Assembly (NCBI GenBank): GCA_023137315.1
Contig: JAGLPP010000019.1
Span: 68,949 to 132,948 of the forward strand
Length of the DNA: 64,000 nt
Origin: Bacteriovoracaceae bacterium
GTDB lineage: Bacteria > Bdellovibrionota > Bacteriovoracia > Bacteriovoracales > Bacteriovoracaceae
Direction: 5' to 3'
Below the pieces are notes generated by a model. The model saw only the letters and a program-made list of their open reading frames with translations, had not been told where the DNA came from and ran no database searches. The translations under genes and the position numbers were made by a program. Every line of letters begins with the position of its first letter. Within the stretch, counting starts at the first letter, position 1. Below are positions 9,793 through 19,239 of the stretch, piece by piece.

Positions 9793-11175
9793 ATGGAACG
9801 TTTTAAAAATAAGAAGATTCTCATTGTTGGAGTAGGAAAAACAGGTTTTGCTTTAATTCGCTTTTTTCATTCACTTGATTGCGAAATCAAGGTTACGGAT
9901 ATTAAACCTATTTTTGATTTGAACAAGGCGGTAAAAAAATTAAAGAAACTTAGTCCACCACCACAAATGACATTTGGTGAGCATGTTGAAGATGATTTTC
10001 TTGAAGCAGACGTTATTGTTTATTCGTCGGGTGTAAGATCTGATTTACCTCAATTGGAATTTGCAAGAAGAAATGGCAAGGAAGTTTATGGTGAATTTGC
10101 GCTTGCCAATAAATTATGTAACAAACCAATTATTGCGGTATGTGGTACCTATGGAAGAAGCACTGTTGCCCATATGATAGGTTTTATGCTCAGGATGGAG
10201 GGGAAAAATGTTTTTGTTGCTGGAACGAGCGAGGAACCATTTATTAATTATGCATATTCTGCCAATAAGGATGAAGTTGATTATGTAATTGTAGAGGTTT
10301 CAGCAAATCAATTATTGTGTTTGGAAAATTTTCATCCACGTCTTGTAGTATTTACCGGTATTGGGGAAAAATATCCGGAAACGTATTTTAACTCCATGGG
10401 TGGGTATATTGAAACAAAATTAAGCATTATCAAGGCCATGTCGCCGGATGATTTTTTGATTGTTAATTTTGACAAGCTTGGAAATAATACATTTTTTAGA
10501 AATGCCAATTGTCAGACATACTGGTACTCGAGAAAATCATTTGTAAAATTGGGAATGGTCAATGAAATTCAGGGTACCCATTTTCATGAAAGAAGAATAC
10601 ATTCCAATATTCATTGTCATTCAGAATTTAAAGTTTCATCAATGCGAATTGTAGGCCAGGAAAATCGCGAAAATCTTTTGGCGGCAATTACGGCATGCAA
10701 GGCCTTGGATGTTTCAGAAAAATCAATTCAGACATGCATAGAAAAGTTTCCTGGAATTCCCCATCGTTTGGAGTTTCTCATTGAGAAGAATGGGGTGCGT
10801 TTTTATAATGATTCAAAGTCAGAGGATATGGATCATCTGATAAAAAGTGTAAATTCGTTTAAAACACCGGTCATTCTGATTGCTGGTGGGAAGGATGAAG
10901 AGGAAGTTGATTATGAATTGTATGCTGATGATATTATAAAAAGTGTCAGGGTTCTGGTATTGGTTGGAGAGTGTAAGGAAAGAATGAACAGATGTTTTGG
11001 CAGTCATGGTCAAACTTATATTGTGGGTTCTTTTGAGGAATCAATTCTTTTGGCTTATCAGAAATCAAGAACCGGAGATACAATTATTCTTTCTCCTGGA
11101 AATAGTAGTAAGGATTTTTTCAGGGACTATGAGGAAAGAGGTAATTACTTCAAGAAACTCGTATATCAGCTATAG
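9793..11175 (+). CDS. murD: MurD-family UDP-MurNAc-L-Ala--D-Glu ligase with altered active site
   Basis: Position between mraY and ftsW and the overall fold identify MurD, the D-Glu adding ligase. The 460 residues begin with a Rossmann GVGKTGFALIRFF motif. The C-terminal half keeps GIPHRLE, NDSKSED and the SPGNSSKDFF-x4-ERGNYF motif that contact substrate and nucleotide, and Glu in VEVSANQ and Lys in IETKLSI are kept in the middle domain. However, the P-loop reads GTYGRST (118-124) instead of GTNGKST, replacing the phosphate-binding Lys with Arg. The invariant DH pair 15-16 residues before the Lys is replaced by Lys-Tyr (in GEKYPE). It may be a much altered enzyme or one that has lost ATPase function; a second murD would then be needed elsewhere. 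Confidence 0.85.
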   Translation: MERFKNKKILIVGVGKTGFALIRFFHSLDCEIKVTDIKPIFDLNKAVKKLKKLSPPPQMTFGEHVEDDFLEADVIVYSSGVRSDLPQLEFARRNGKEVYGEFALANKLCNKPIIAVCGTYGRSTVAHMIGFMLRMEGKNVFVAGTSEEPFINYAYSANKDEVDYVIVEVSANQLLCLENFHPRLVVFTGIGEKYPETYFNSMGGYIETKLSIIKAMSPDDFLIVNFDKLGNNTFFRNANCQTYWYSRKSFVKLGMVNEIQGTHFHERRIHSNIHCHSEFKVSSMRIVGQENRENLLAAITACKALDVSEKSIQTCIEKFPGIPHRLEFLIEKNGVRFYNDSKSEDMDHLIKSVNSFKTPVILIAGGKDEEEVDYELYADDIIKSVRVLVLVGECKERMNRCFGSHGQTYIVGSFEESILLAYQKSRTGDTIILSPGNSSKDFFRDYEERGNYFKKLVYQL

Positions 11176-11247
11176 CTCCTAGATTTTACTGGTTATATCC
11201 TGCATCATTGATATACAATGTTGTTGGAAACTATTGTGGGGGTTGGC

Positions 11248-12363
11248 ATGCATGATCTTTCCGGCAATGATCTTGACAGATATTCAAAGTCACTGCTTGC
11301 CATTTTGGTGGTCATAGTTGTTCTTGGCGTTATTATGGTTTATTCAGCAAGCTATATTTATGCCAAGGAACTTTTTTTTGATTCAGCTTATTTTTTAAAG
11401 AAACAGTTATTCTTCACAGTGATTGCAGGTATGTTTGCCTGGTTGGTAAGTAAAACCAAAATTAAGTTTTGGATAAAATATGCATTCTTTTTTAATATTT
11501 TTTGTACCACAATTCTTTTTTTAACATTTATTCCTGGGGTTGGCGTAAATGTTAAAGGAGCAAGTCGTTGGATTAATATCGGTTTTATAAATTTTCAGCC
11601 CGGGGAATTTATAAAAATTTCGTTATTGCTGGCATCAATTTATTTTTTTGAAAAATTCAAATTTATGAAACGTGGAGAAATAGTTAAGAACGTTGTTTTT
11701 CTATTGCTTCCGATGATTTTTTTACTAAAACAACCGGATTTTGGTACATTTTTAATTTGTCTTCTAGTGGTTCTGTTTTCAGCCTTTATGAGTTCATTTC
11801 CAAAAAAATATTTTTATTTCATTTCGTCGCTTGGTTTTTCATTGATATTTCTTACCTTGTTTATTCAGCCTTACAGGGTTAAGCGAATACTGGCTTTTCT
11901 TGATCCATGGAAAAATGCAAAAACTTCCGGTTTTCAGATTATACAATCATATCTCGCTTTTGCGAATGGTTCATTCTGGGGGGCAGGTCTTGGCAACAGT
12001 AAGGAAAAATTATTCTATCTTCCCGAGGCACATAATGATTTTATTTTCAGTGTTGTAGGAGAGGAGTTGGGATTTTTGGGGATTGTTTTTACAATATCAC
12101 TTTTTCTGCTCTTCATATACTGTGGTCTTAAGTTGGCAGTACGCTGTCGGGACAGGTGGTCTACATTGCTGATTTCTTCAATAGTGTTTATTATTGGTCT
12201 TCAGGTGGTGATAAACATGGGAGTGGTAATGGGTGTTCTCCCGACAAAGGGACTCAATCTGCCGTTTATAAGTTATGGCGGATCATCCATGGTGGCAAAT
12301 TTTTTTGCAGTAGGGTTGGTGCTATCTTCAGTACGATATTGTAAATCTTTTGAAAAAATGTAA
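11248..12363 (+). CDS. ftsW: SEDS peptidoglycan glycosyltransferase FtsW
   Basis: Polymerises lipid II at the septum in complex with FtsI. The product has about ten membrane spans, with MVYSAS near the N-terminus, KGASRWI and FQPGEFIKI in the middle, PEAHNDFIFSVVGEELGF in the large periplasmic loop and a YGGSSM ending, all FtsW/RodA signatures. The dcw position supports FtsW over RodA. ATG 11248 is preferred because it follows a GGGGG run; ATG 11218 in the same frame would add ten residues and has no visible ribosome binding site. murG, normally the next gene, is missing; murC follows directly. Confidence 0.95.
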   Translation: MHDLSGNDLDRYSKSLLAILVVIVVLGVIMVYSASYIYAKELFFDSAYFLKKQLFFTVIAGMFAWLVSKTKIKFWIKYAFFFNIFCTTILFLTFIPGVGVNVKGASRWINIGFINFQPGEFIKISLLLASIYFFEKFKFMKRGEIVKNVVFLLLPMIFLLKQPDFGTFLICLLVVLFSAFMSSFPKKYFYFISSLGFSLIFLTLFIQPYRVKRILAFLDPWKNAKTSGFQIIQSYLAFANGSFWGAGLGNSKEKLFYLPEAHNDFIFSVVGEELGFLGIVFTISLFLLFIYCGLKLAVRCRDRWSTLLISSIVFIIGLQVVINMGVVMGVLPTKGLNLPFISYGGSSMVANFFAVGLVLSSVRYCKSFEKM

Positions 12364-12392
12364 ATTTTTCCACAAAAACACAAGGTGGTTCC

Positions 12393-13793
12393 GTGAACAG
12401 GGTCATTTTAGAGACACGTAAAGAAATCAAGGTTCATTTTGTTGGTATTGGCGGGATAGGTATGAGTGGTATCGCCGAAGTGTTGCTGACTCTTGGGTTT
12501 AAAGTTACAGGTTCCGATATGCAGGAGTCTGACTCAACAAAAAGGTTGTCCCTGCTTGGTGCTGAAATTTTTATCGGACATTATTCAGATAATGTATCCG
12601 ATGTTTCAGTAGTGGTATATACGTCAGCTGTAAGGGATGATAATCCTGAAATAATTGAGGCCAAGCGAAAGAATATTCCTGTTATCAAAAGAGCGGAAAT
12701 GCTGGCTGAATTAATGAGATTAAAGTGTGGAGTTGCAGTTGCCGGGACACACGGAAAAACGACAACGACTGGTATGTTGGCGACAATCCTGAAGGAAAAC
12801 AGTAAAGACCCTTCCTATATGATTGGTGGAGTTGTCACTAATCTGGCCGGTCATGCCAAGGTTGGAAAGGGGGATTATCTGGTTGCGGAGGCCGATGAAT
12901 CAGATGGATCATTTCTGCTTTTAAATCCGATTATGTCCATTATTACAAATATTGATGCGGATCACATGGATTACTATGGTACGAATCAAAAACTTGTTGC
13001 TGCATTTGATGAATTTGCCAATAAAATACCGTTCTTCGGTTCGTGTGCGTTGAATATTCATGACGATAATTTGATGAATATTAAAAGGAAAATGAAAAAA
13101 CCATCCGTAACATTTGGAATAGATGATGGAACAATTGAAAAGGTGGACTATCTTGCAAAAAACATAAGTCATACGTTGTCCGGTTCAATATATGACTTGT
13201 ATTATCGTAATGATTTTAAAACAAAAGTAAGAATATCCATTCCAGGAAGATATAATATTTTGAATTCCCTTGGAGCAATAGCCATATCGCATTTACTCGG
13301 AATAGACTTCGAGAGTATTTCCAGATCAATGGACAAGTTTGATGGAATAGGAAGAAGATTTAATGTCCTTTATAGTGACGATTGCATGAGTATTGTTGAC
13401 GATTATGCCCATCATCCAACTGCGATATCAACATTTTTGCGTACGCTTAAAGAAATATCCCCTGAGTCAAAAATAATTGCTCTTTTTGAGCCACACAGAT
13501 ACACACGTACCAGGGATTGTTGGAATCAATTCCATCATTGTTTCAATTATGCTGATGAACTTTATCTTGGCCCAATCTATGCTGCGAGTGAAAAGGAACT
13601 TCCGGGAATTGATTCAGAGGCTCTTAGTTGTGATATAAATAAAATACATCCCAATTTCTCAAAGGCTCTCCATGATATGTATATGATTAGAGATGTTATT
13701 CGTTCCAACCGGAATGAAAAGGTTGTAGTTGCAGCTTTTGGGGCCGGTTCGGTAAGTAAGGTGATCAAGGAAGTTGTAAAAGAATTGGAATAA
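12393..13793 (+). CDS. murC: UDP-MurNAc--L-alanine ligase MurC
   Basis: Adds L-Ala to UDP-MurNAc, the first stem-peptide step. The 466 residues show FVGIGGIGMSG (16-26), GTHGKTTTT (118-126), EADESDGSF, NIDADHMDYY with the conserved His, DDYAHHPTAI and FEPHRYTR, a complete MurC signature set. GTG 12393 is the start: it follows AAGGTGG and gives the family N-terminus. Unlike murD in the same operon, every catalytic motif is standard. Confidence 0.97.
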   Translation: MNRVILETRKEIKVHFVGIGGIGMSGIAEVLLTLGFKVTGSDMQESDSTKRLSLLGAEIFIGHYSDNVSDVSVVVYTSAVRDDNPEIIEAKRKNIPVIKRAEMLAELMRLKCGVAVAGTHGKTTTTGMLATILKENSKDPSYMIGGVVTNLAGHAKVGKGDYLVAEADESDGSFLLLNPIMSIITNIDADHMDYYGTNQKLVAAFDEFANKIPFFGSCALNIHDDNLMNIKRKMKKPSVTFGIDDGTIEKVDYLAKNISHTLSGSIYDLYYRNDFKTKVRISIPGRYNILNSLGAIAISHLLGIDFESISRSMDKFDGIGRRFNVLYSDDCMSIVDDYAHHPTAISTFLRTLKEISPESKIIALFEPHRYTRTRDCWNQFHHCFNYADELYLGPIYAASEKELPGIDSEALSCDINKIHPNFSKALHDMYMIRDVIRSNRNEKVVVAAFGAGSVSKVIKEVVKELE

Positions 13794-13796
13794 CAT

Positions 13797-14693
13797 ATGA
13801 ATTTATGTCAATTACTGGGTGGTGTGAATGAAATCAATATTGAGACACAACTCAATTTGAAAAACCACTCAACTCTTTCTTTGAAAGCATGCGGTGATCT
13901 GGTGACGATATTTACGTCCGATGCGCTTCAGAAAGTACTTGCAATTTTTAATGAGAAAAAGATCAAATTTCAAGTTCTTGGAAATGGCTCCAATATTATT
14001 TTGCCGGAGTGTTCAGATATTCCATATCTTAAATTGGATTTTATTTTTAATGAAAAAATATTTAATGAAACAAGGGAATTTTACACAGTTCCGGCATCTG
14101 CAAAATTATCACAATTGGTAACTCATGCGATTAATCGCAATCTTTCAGGATGGGAATGTATGGCCGGAATTCCGGGAACGGTTGGTGGGGCCGTGTTTAT
14201 GAATGCTGGTACCAAGCTTGGCGAGATTGGACGATTGGTAAAATGTGTAAGGGTTGTTACGAAAAGCGGAAAATTCAAGGAATATGATGTGACAATGGAA
14301 TCCTTTGCATACAGGGGAAATAATTTTTTGGAAGATGGAGATGTTGTTTACGAAGTGAAGTTGGGCCATTTGGGACAGAATGAGCGGGTTGTTGATATTA
14401 TTCGCAATGAAATTCGAACAAGAAAGAAGTGTCAGCCTGTGCATAAAAAAACCTGCGGTAGCGTGTTTAAGAATAAAATAGGTGAGAGAACTTGTCTGGC
14501 AGGACAATATATTGATATAATGGGATTCAAGGGATTTTCTGTCGGTGATTTGGAGATTAGCAAACTCCATGGAAATTTCATAATCAACCGCGGGGATGCC
14601 AACGAACACAATGTTCGAGAGCTTGTAGAAGTGGTCCAGGATGAGTTAAAACTTTACTTTGGGGTATTGTTTGAAACAGAAGTCAAACTATAA
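13797..14693 (+). CDS. murB: UDP-N-acetylenolpyruvoylglucosamine reductase MurB
   Basis: FAD-dependent reductase that makes UDP-MurNAc. The 298 residues include LGNGSNIIL (FAD binding), GIPGTVGGAVFMNAG, YRGNNF, the catalytic serine in KTCGSVFKN and the conserved Glu in the terminal FETEVKL. The size and absence of the long insert resemble the short, type II MurB. It starts 3 bp after murC, and its end overlaps the start of ftsQ by about 35 bases. Confidence 0.95.
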   Translation: MNLCQLLGGVNEINIETQLNLKNHSTLSLKACGDLVTIFTSDALQKVLAIFNEKKIKFQVLGNGSNIILPECSDIPYLKLDFIFNEKIFNETREFYTVPASAKLSQLVTHAINRNLSGWECMAGIPGTVGGAVFMNAGTKLGEIGRLVKCVRVVTKSGKFKEYDVTMESFAYRGNNFLEDGDVVYEVKLGHLGQNERVVDIIRNEIRTRKKCQPVHKKTCGSVFKNKIGERTCLAGQYIDIMGFKGFSVGDLEISKLHGNFIINRGDANEHNVRELVEVVQDELKLYFGVLFETEVKL

Positions 14694-15435
14694 ATTCAGA
14701 ATAATATTTCTTCTTTTATTATTTTGCGTTCAATTTATTTGTCAATATGCATTGGCAGAACCTGTTAAGATAAAATATCGGACCTATTTTGGTAATTGTC
14801 CTTCAAGATCTGCTGGTACCCTGACTATGAGGTTGGTAAAAATATTTGAGCAGGAAGAATCTCTAAGGAGCTTGAAACAGGAAATTATCAGGGAGAAACT
14901 AAGCGATAAATATTTTATTTCAAATTATAGAATAACCTATGATCCTATAAAAAAATTTCTTGTTCTAAAGTTTGAATGCCCGGAACCACTTATGAAGGTC
15001 CAGGTCTACAAGGACGGAGGCATGGATACATATAGTGCCATTTTGGTTGAAAATGGTGAATTATATGATCCGGTTTACGAAATGCTTCTGAGGAATGAGA
15101 AAAAGTTGACAAGAGAACTCCCCTATTTGGCATTGCCGGTTGGGGAAATGGAGAAATCAATACAGTATCGGATTGCTAAATTAATCAAGACGGTGGGACA
15201 AGATGTAAAAAGTCGTCTGGCAGAGGTTATACTAAGTGATTCAGGGGAGCTTACAATTATTATGTCATACAAGGGACATCCATCCAGCATTTTTATAGGG
15301 AAAAATAATTGGAAGGAAAAAATGGATAAACTACATAAAATTATTTTATATATGCAGAAGAAGGAGAAAATTCCTTCAATCATTAACTTAACAAATGCTA
15401 AAAAAGTTGTTGTCAAGTTCAGTGACAAATTTTAG
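14659..15435 (+). CDS. ftsQ: FtsQ/DivIB-like divisome protein
   Basis: A 258-residue bitopic protein in the standard ftsQ slot between murB and ftsA. It has a short basic N-terminus, one membrane segment (about residues 13-33) and a periplasmic part. The C-terminal stretch (ELTIIMSYKG, then an IFIGKNNWKEKMDKL helix and a final KKVVVKF strand) follows the pattern of the FtsQ beta domain. The POTRA region is hard to recognise, as usual for this family. The start is a TTG inside murB (14659, or a second TTG at 14671). Expected to link FtsL/FtsB with early divisome proteins. Identity rests on position and weak motif match. Confidence 0.78.
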   Translation: MGYCLKQKSNYKFRIIFLLLLFCVQFICQYALAEPVKIKYRTYFGNCPSRSAGTLTMRLVKIFEQEESLRSLKQEIIREKLSDKYFISNYRITYDPIKKFLVLKFECPEPLMKVQVYKDGGMDTYSAILVENGELYDPVYEMLLRNEKKLTRELPYLALPVGEMEKSIQYRIAKLIKTVGQDVKSRLAEVILSDSGELTIIMSYKGHPSSIFIGKNNWKEKMDKLHKIILYMQKKEKIPSIINLTNAKKVVVKFSDKF

Positions 15436-15489
15436 CATTATAGTGAGTGGTGATAGTTGGGGCCGGAGTATGCCCTAATATTTGGGAGT

Positions 15490-15510
15490 TAGACAGAATG
15501 AATCTGTCTA
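15490..15510. promoter_or_regulatory. Inverted repeat in the ftsA leader
   Basis: Perfect 8-bp arms TAGACAGA (15490-15497) and TCTGTCTA (15503-15510) with a 5-base loop lie 20 bp upstream of the ftsA start, within the 95-bp gap after ftsQ. No T-run follows, so a terminator is unlikely. It could be an operator or an mRNA hairpin near the AGAAGGGAA ribosome binding site. Confidence 0.45.
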
Positions 15511-15530
15511 TATTATGAGAAGGGAATCTC

Positions 15531-16769
15531 ATGAAAGAAAGAAACATCACTGTTGGTTTGGATATTGGTACTACAAAAGTATGTACGATTGTTGGTATTG
15601 AAAATCCTGGTTCAGAATTTGAAATCGTCGGTATAGGAACAAATCCCAGTCAAGGTTTGAAAAAAGGATCGGTTGTTAATATCGATAAGACGGTAAGTTC
15701 CATAAGCGCTTCGCTTGAAGAAGCCAAGCTCATGTCCGGAGTCAAGATTTCCAGCGCAACAATTGGAATTGCTGGAAGTCATATATACAGCTTTAACAGC
15801 TCTGGTGTGGTTGCTGTAAAGGGTTCTGAGATTACGGAAGAGGATGTAAACCGGGTTATGGAAGCGGCTAAGGCCGTGATTATTCCGTCGGACAGAGAGG
15901 TTTTGCATGTTCTCCCACAGGAATTTAGAGTTGATAATACCTCCGGGATTAAAAATCCTGTCGGAATGTGTGGAGTAAGACTGGAAGCACATGTCCATAT
16001 AGTGACAGGTTCCATATCACTGATTCAAAATTTGATAAAATGTGCGGAATTGGCCGGAGTCAAGGTTAATAATGTTATTTTGCAACCAATAGCTTCATCG
16101 GGGTCAGTACTTTCTTTGGAAGAAAAAGAGTTGGGTGTTGTTCTTGTGGATGTTGGCGGCGGCACAACAGATATTGCGATATGGAAGGATGGCAGTCTGA
16201 TTCATTCACAGATTATTCCTGTTGGTGGAAATCATTTTACAAATGATTTGGCAGTTGCCTTGAAAATTCCATATATGGAAGCAGAGAGAGTGAAAATTTA
16301 TCATGGATCAGTGCTTGCTGAAACTCTTGATCAGTCAGCGAACATCACTGTTCAGGGATTACATGGAACAAGACCAAGGGATGTGCAACTTTCCCAGGTT
16401 GCAGCTGTTCTTGGCGCAAGAGCAGACGAGTTGTTCGGGTTGATAAAAAATATTATAGATGAAAGAGGACTTGAAAATGATATTACCGGAGGGTGCATAC
16501 TTACCGGAGGTGGGGCACTTATAAAAGGTATTGCAGAGCTTGGTGAATATATATTGGAAAGGCCTGTGAAAATTGGTTATCCATCCCCTTTTGGAGGGAT
16601 GACAAATATTATGCAAAATCCGAAGTATTCCACAGTTTTGGGACTTCTTCTGGAGGCCCAAAAAGAGAATACCATTCATGGTAAATATAAAGATAGTGAA
16701 ACTCATCATGCGGATTTAGTTGTCAGATTGAGTGAATCCTTGAAATCTGTTTTCAAGGAGATTTTTTAA
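15531..16769 (+). CDS. ftsA: Cell division protein FtsA
   Basis: Actin-like ATPase that tethers FtsZ to the membrane and recruits the divisome. The 412 residues contain GLDIGTTKVC (phosphate 1), an SHI-type domain, VDVGGGTTDIAIW (phosphate 2) and ILTGGGALI (adenosine motif). A C-terminal amphipathic stretch (VVRLSESLKSVFKEIF) fits the membrane-targeting helix. It is preceded by a 95-bp gap with an inverted repeat, the longest gap inside the cluster, so ftsA-ftsZ may have their own promoter. Confidence 0.97.
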   Translation: MKERNITVGLDIGTTKVCTIVGIENPGSEFEIVGIGTNPSQGLKKGSVVNIDKTVSSISASLEEAKLMSGVKISSATIGIAGSHIYSFNSSGVVAVKGSEITEEDVNRVMEAAKAVIIPSDREVLHVLPQEFRVDNTSGIKNPVGMCGVRLEAHVHIVTGSISLIQNLIKCAELAGVKVNNVILQPIASSGSVLSLEEKELGVVLVDVGGGTTDIAIWKDGSLIHSQIIPVGGNHFTNDLAVALKIPYMEAERVKIYHGSVLAETLDQSANITVQGLHGTRPRDVQLSQVAAVLGARADELFGLIKNIIDERGLENDITGGCILTGGGALIKGIAELGEYILERPVKIGYPSPFGGMTNIMQNPKYSTVLGLLLEAQKENTIHGKYKDSETHHADLVVRLSESLKSVFKEIF

Positions 16770-16781
16770 TGGGGGAATTAC

Positions 16782-18176
16782 ATGTTTGAAATTAGTGATA
16801 GTGGTGAAAACAATAGGACAAACGGCGCAAAAATCAAGGTAATAGGAATTGGTGGTGGTGGTTCGAATGCCGTTAATACAATGATAAATGCGGGTCTGAA
16901 GGGAGTCGAGTATATTGTTGCCAATACGGACGTACAGGCACTTTCAGCTAATCTGGCACCAATAAAAATTCAGCTTGGAGCAGAAGTTACAAAAGGATTG
17001 GGTGCAGGTGCAAATCCTGAAGTTGGTAGAAAAGCGGCATTGGATGAATATGAAAAATTAAGTGAAATTATTAGTGGTTCAGACATGGTGTTTATTACCG
17101 CAGGTATGGGTGGTGGAACAGGAACCGGAGCAGCTCCTGTTATTGCAAAACTCGCCAAGGAGTTGGGCGCACTTACAGTTGGTGTTGTAACAAAGCCGTT
17201 TCTTTTTGAAGGGAAAAAAAGATTTCGTCAAGCCGAACAGGGTATTGCAACCCTTGAGGAGAATGTTGACTCTCTGATTACAATACCGAATCAAAGACTT
17301 TTATATCTTGCTGGAGAGAGTCTTTCTCTAGTTGAAACATTCAAGAAAGCTGATGATGTGTTATTGAATGCCGTAAGGGGTATTTCCGATCTCATTAACA
17401 GTACCGGACATATCAATGCGGATTTTGCAGATGTGAGTACAGTAATGGCCAATAAGGGACTGGCCTTGATGGGAACAGGAGTCTGTGCAGGACCCGATCG
17501 CTCAATAAAGGCTGCTACAGAAGCTATAAGTTCTCCACTTCTTGAAGATATATCAATTGATGGTGCTACCGGTATTATTATCAATATCACTGGCAATGAA
17601 TCGCTTACAATGCATGAAACAAATGAGGCAGTAACGCTGATAATGGAAGCAGCTGACGAAGAGGCTGAGATTATTTTTGGAACAGTCATCGATGATACGA
17701 TGGAAGACGATATAAAGGTGACGGTTATTGCCACTGGGCTTGGAGGATTGGAGCGTGTAACCACTGCTGCAGTCAGAGAAGCAAACAAAACACTTGATAC
17801 TGATATAAGTCAAACTGCAGATGAATCCATACAGGTACATGGTGATGTTGTGGAGACAGAGGTTTCCTCAGAGAATATTGAACAGATTAGTACACAGAAA
17901 GAGGCTGGCACTCAATCATCACTGGTTCAATCAATAAAGCAGGCTGCACACAGGTATCAGGATACAAAACAAAATCCACAAAGTGATGTGAATGCTGGAA
18001 AAAACCGGATAATCAAGACTTCTTCAGGCGCAGATAATAATCGCCTGAACGGAGGTGCCATCAAGGCGAAATCAATTGCTGAAAAATTGGGGTTTATTAA
18101 TTTTGATGAAGAGGAATTGGATACCCCCAGTTATCTCAGAAGGGAAGAGTCACAAAGGGAAGAAACCTTGAATTAG
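16782..18176 (+). CDS. ftsZ: Cell division GTPase FtsZ
   Basis: Tubulin-like GTPase forming the Z ring. The 464 residues carry [10 protein letters not shown], the tubulin signature [11 protein letters not shown], the T7-loop region NADFADV and a standard GTPase domain to about residue 325. A long, low-complexity, Gln/Ser-rich linker (about 330-440) follows, then a conserved tail LDTPSYLRR that should bind FtsA. The tail is followed by about 13 further charged residues. Start ATG 16782 lies 12 bp after ftsA. Confidence 0.98.
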   Translation: MFEISDSGENNRTNGAKIKVIGIGGGGSNAVNTMINAGLKGVEYIVANTDVQALSANLAPIKIQLGAEVTKGLGAGANPEVGRKAALDEYEKLSEIISGSDMVFITAGMGGGTGTGAAPVIAKLAKELGALTVGVVTKPFLFEGKKRFRQAEQGIATLEENVDSLITIPNQRLLYLAGESLSLVETFKKADDVLLNAVRGISDLINSTGHINADFADVSTVMANKGLALMGTGVCAGPDRSIKAATEAISSPLLEDISIDGATGIIINITGNESLTMHETNEAVTLIMEAADEEAEIIFGTVIDDTMEDDIKVTVIATGLGGLERVTTAAVREANKTLDTDISQTADESIQVHGDVVETEVSSENIEQISTQKEAGTQSSLVQSIKQAAHRYQDTKQNPQSDVNAGKNRIIKTSSGADNNRLNGGAIKAKSIAEKLGFINFDEEELDTPSYLRREESQREETLN

Positions 18177-18246
18177 TATTGCCTGATTCCCTGTCTTTAA
18201 TCAATTTTATCTATTATTTTTAATAATAAAAAAGAGTGATTCGAAA

Positions 18247-19239
18247 GTGGAAAAATATTTTTATATTGTATTTCTTGAAAATCCCAAAAATGGAATTGAT
18301 AACCTTGCAGAGATTATGGAAGTGGCTTCAAGAGATTATGGGTGTCACGATATTGAAGAATATGTAATGGAACAACGTGAGGTAGATTCAGTGTTGGGGG
18401 AAAAGGCCCTGGTTTCAGATGAGATTCCAGAGGAAGTTTTAGACAAGATTGAAAAAGTTTGGAAACAAAAAGAAAAAGCGGAAACTAAATTCATTTTTTA
18501 TGGAAAAAATGCGGAAGATAGAGCGGAAAAATTTAATGAATATATAGGGCAGGTGGTTAATGGGTTCAATCACCACATTGAACAAAAGAAATGGGAGGAT
18601 TGGAACACAAAATGGAGAAGATATTATTCACCAATTGAAATTTCACCCGAACTGAAGGTCTATCCGGTCTGGGATATGAAAGAAAAGGAAACGGAAGATC
18701 AAAATATTATTTATATAAATCCTGGAATGGGATTTGGAACAGGCTATCATGAAACTACATGGTTATGTTTAAAAATATTTGATGATCTTTTAAAAGGGCA
18801 TGATGATATATCCGGTGAGTGCCTGGATTTTGGGTGCGGCTCGGGAATATTGGGAATTTCTGTTATAAGGAAACTTGGAATACCAGTTACATTTTGTGAT
18901 GTTGATGTTGATGCCATGGACAACTGTCTTGAAAATATTACAATTAATTTTAAAAACAAGGCAATGGATCAGCATTCGTTGATTATTAGAAAAAGGATGA
19001 ATAAAGCGAAAAAATATAAGTTAATTTTTGCAAATATTCTTCAGGATGTTCTGCTTGATGAAAAAGTATTTTTGCAGGACTCCCTTGATTCAGACGGTTA
19101 TTTGATTATTTCAGGTATTCTTGAAGATCAATGCGATACAATTTTAAAAAATTACAACAGGCTGGAGTTGGTAAAAGAGGAAAAGCGTAACGAATGGCGG
19201 GCACTATTGCTACGACTATCCCCTAGGAAGAATAAATGA
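18247..19239 (+). CDS. prmA: Ribosomal protein L11 methyltransferase PrmA
   Basis: SAM-dependent methyltransferase that modifies L11. The 330-residue product has an N-terminal substrate-recognition half and a C-terminal catalytic half with GMGFGTGYHETT, LDFGCGSGILG (motif I, about 194-204), DVDVDAMDN and FANILQDVL, where PrmA normally has NI. GTG 18247 is used because translation from it gives the family N-terminus. It begins 70 bp after ftsZ and its stop overlaps the rsmE start (ATGA), so the two rRNA/protein modification genes are co-translated. Confidence 0.92.
   Translation: MEKYFYIVFLENPKNGIDNLAEIMEVASRDYGCHDIEEYVMEQREVDSVLGEKALVSDEIPEEVLDKIEKVWKQKEKAETKFIFYGKNAEDRAEKFNEYIGQVVNGFNHHIEQKKWEDWNTKWRRYYSPIEISPELKVYPVWDMKEKETEDQNIIYINPGMGFGTGYHETTWLCLKIFDDLLKGHDDISGECLDFGCGSGILGISVIRKLGIPVTFCDVDVDAMDNCLENITINFKNKAMDQHSLIIRKRMNKAKKYKLIFANILQDVLLDEKVFLQDSLDSDGYLIISGILEDQCDTILKNYNRLELVKEEKRNEWRALLLRLSPRKNK

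Noticed and set aside
14145-14609. 154-codon minus-strand frame opposite murB
   Set aside because: Entirely within murB, whose catalytic motifs prove the plus strand codes.
16855-16875. tRNA T-loop-like GGTTCGAAT
   Set aside because: It is coding sequence for the GGGGSNAV motif of FtsZ, with no cloverleaf around it; no tRNA gene was found anywhere in the window.
17291-17788. 165-codon open frame on the minus strand opposite ftsZ
   Set aside because: It lies wholly inside ftsZ, has a low-complexity Ser/Val/Ile-rich product typical of antisense frames, and matches no family.
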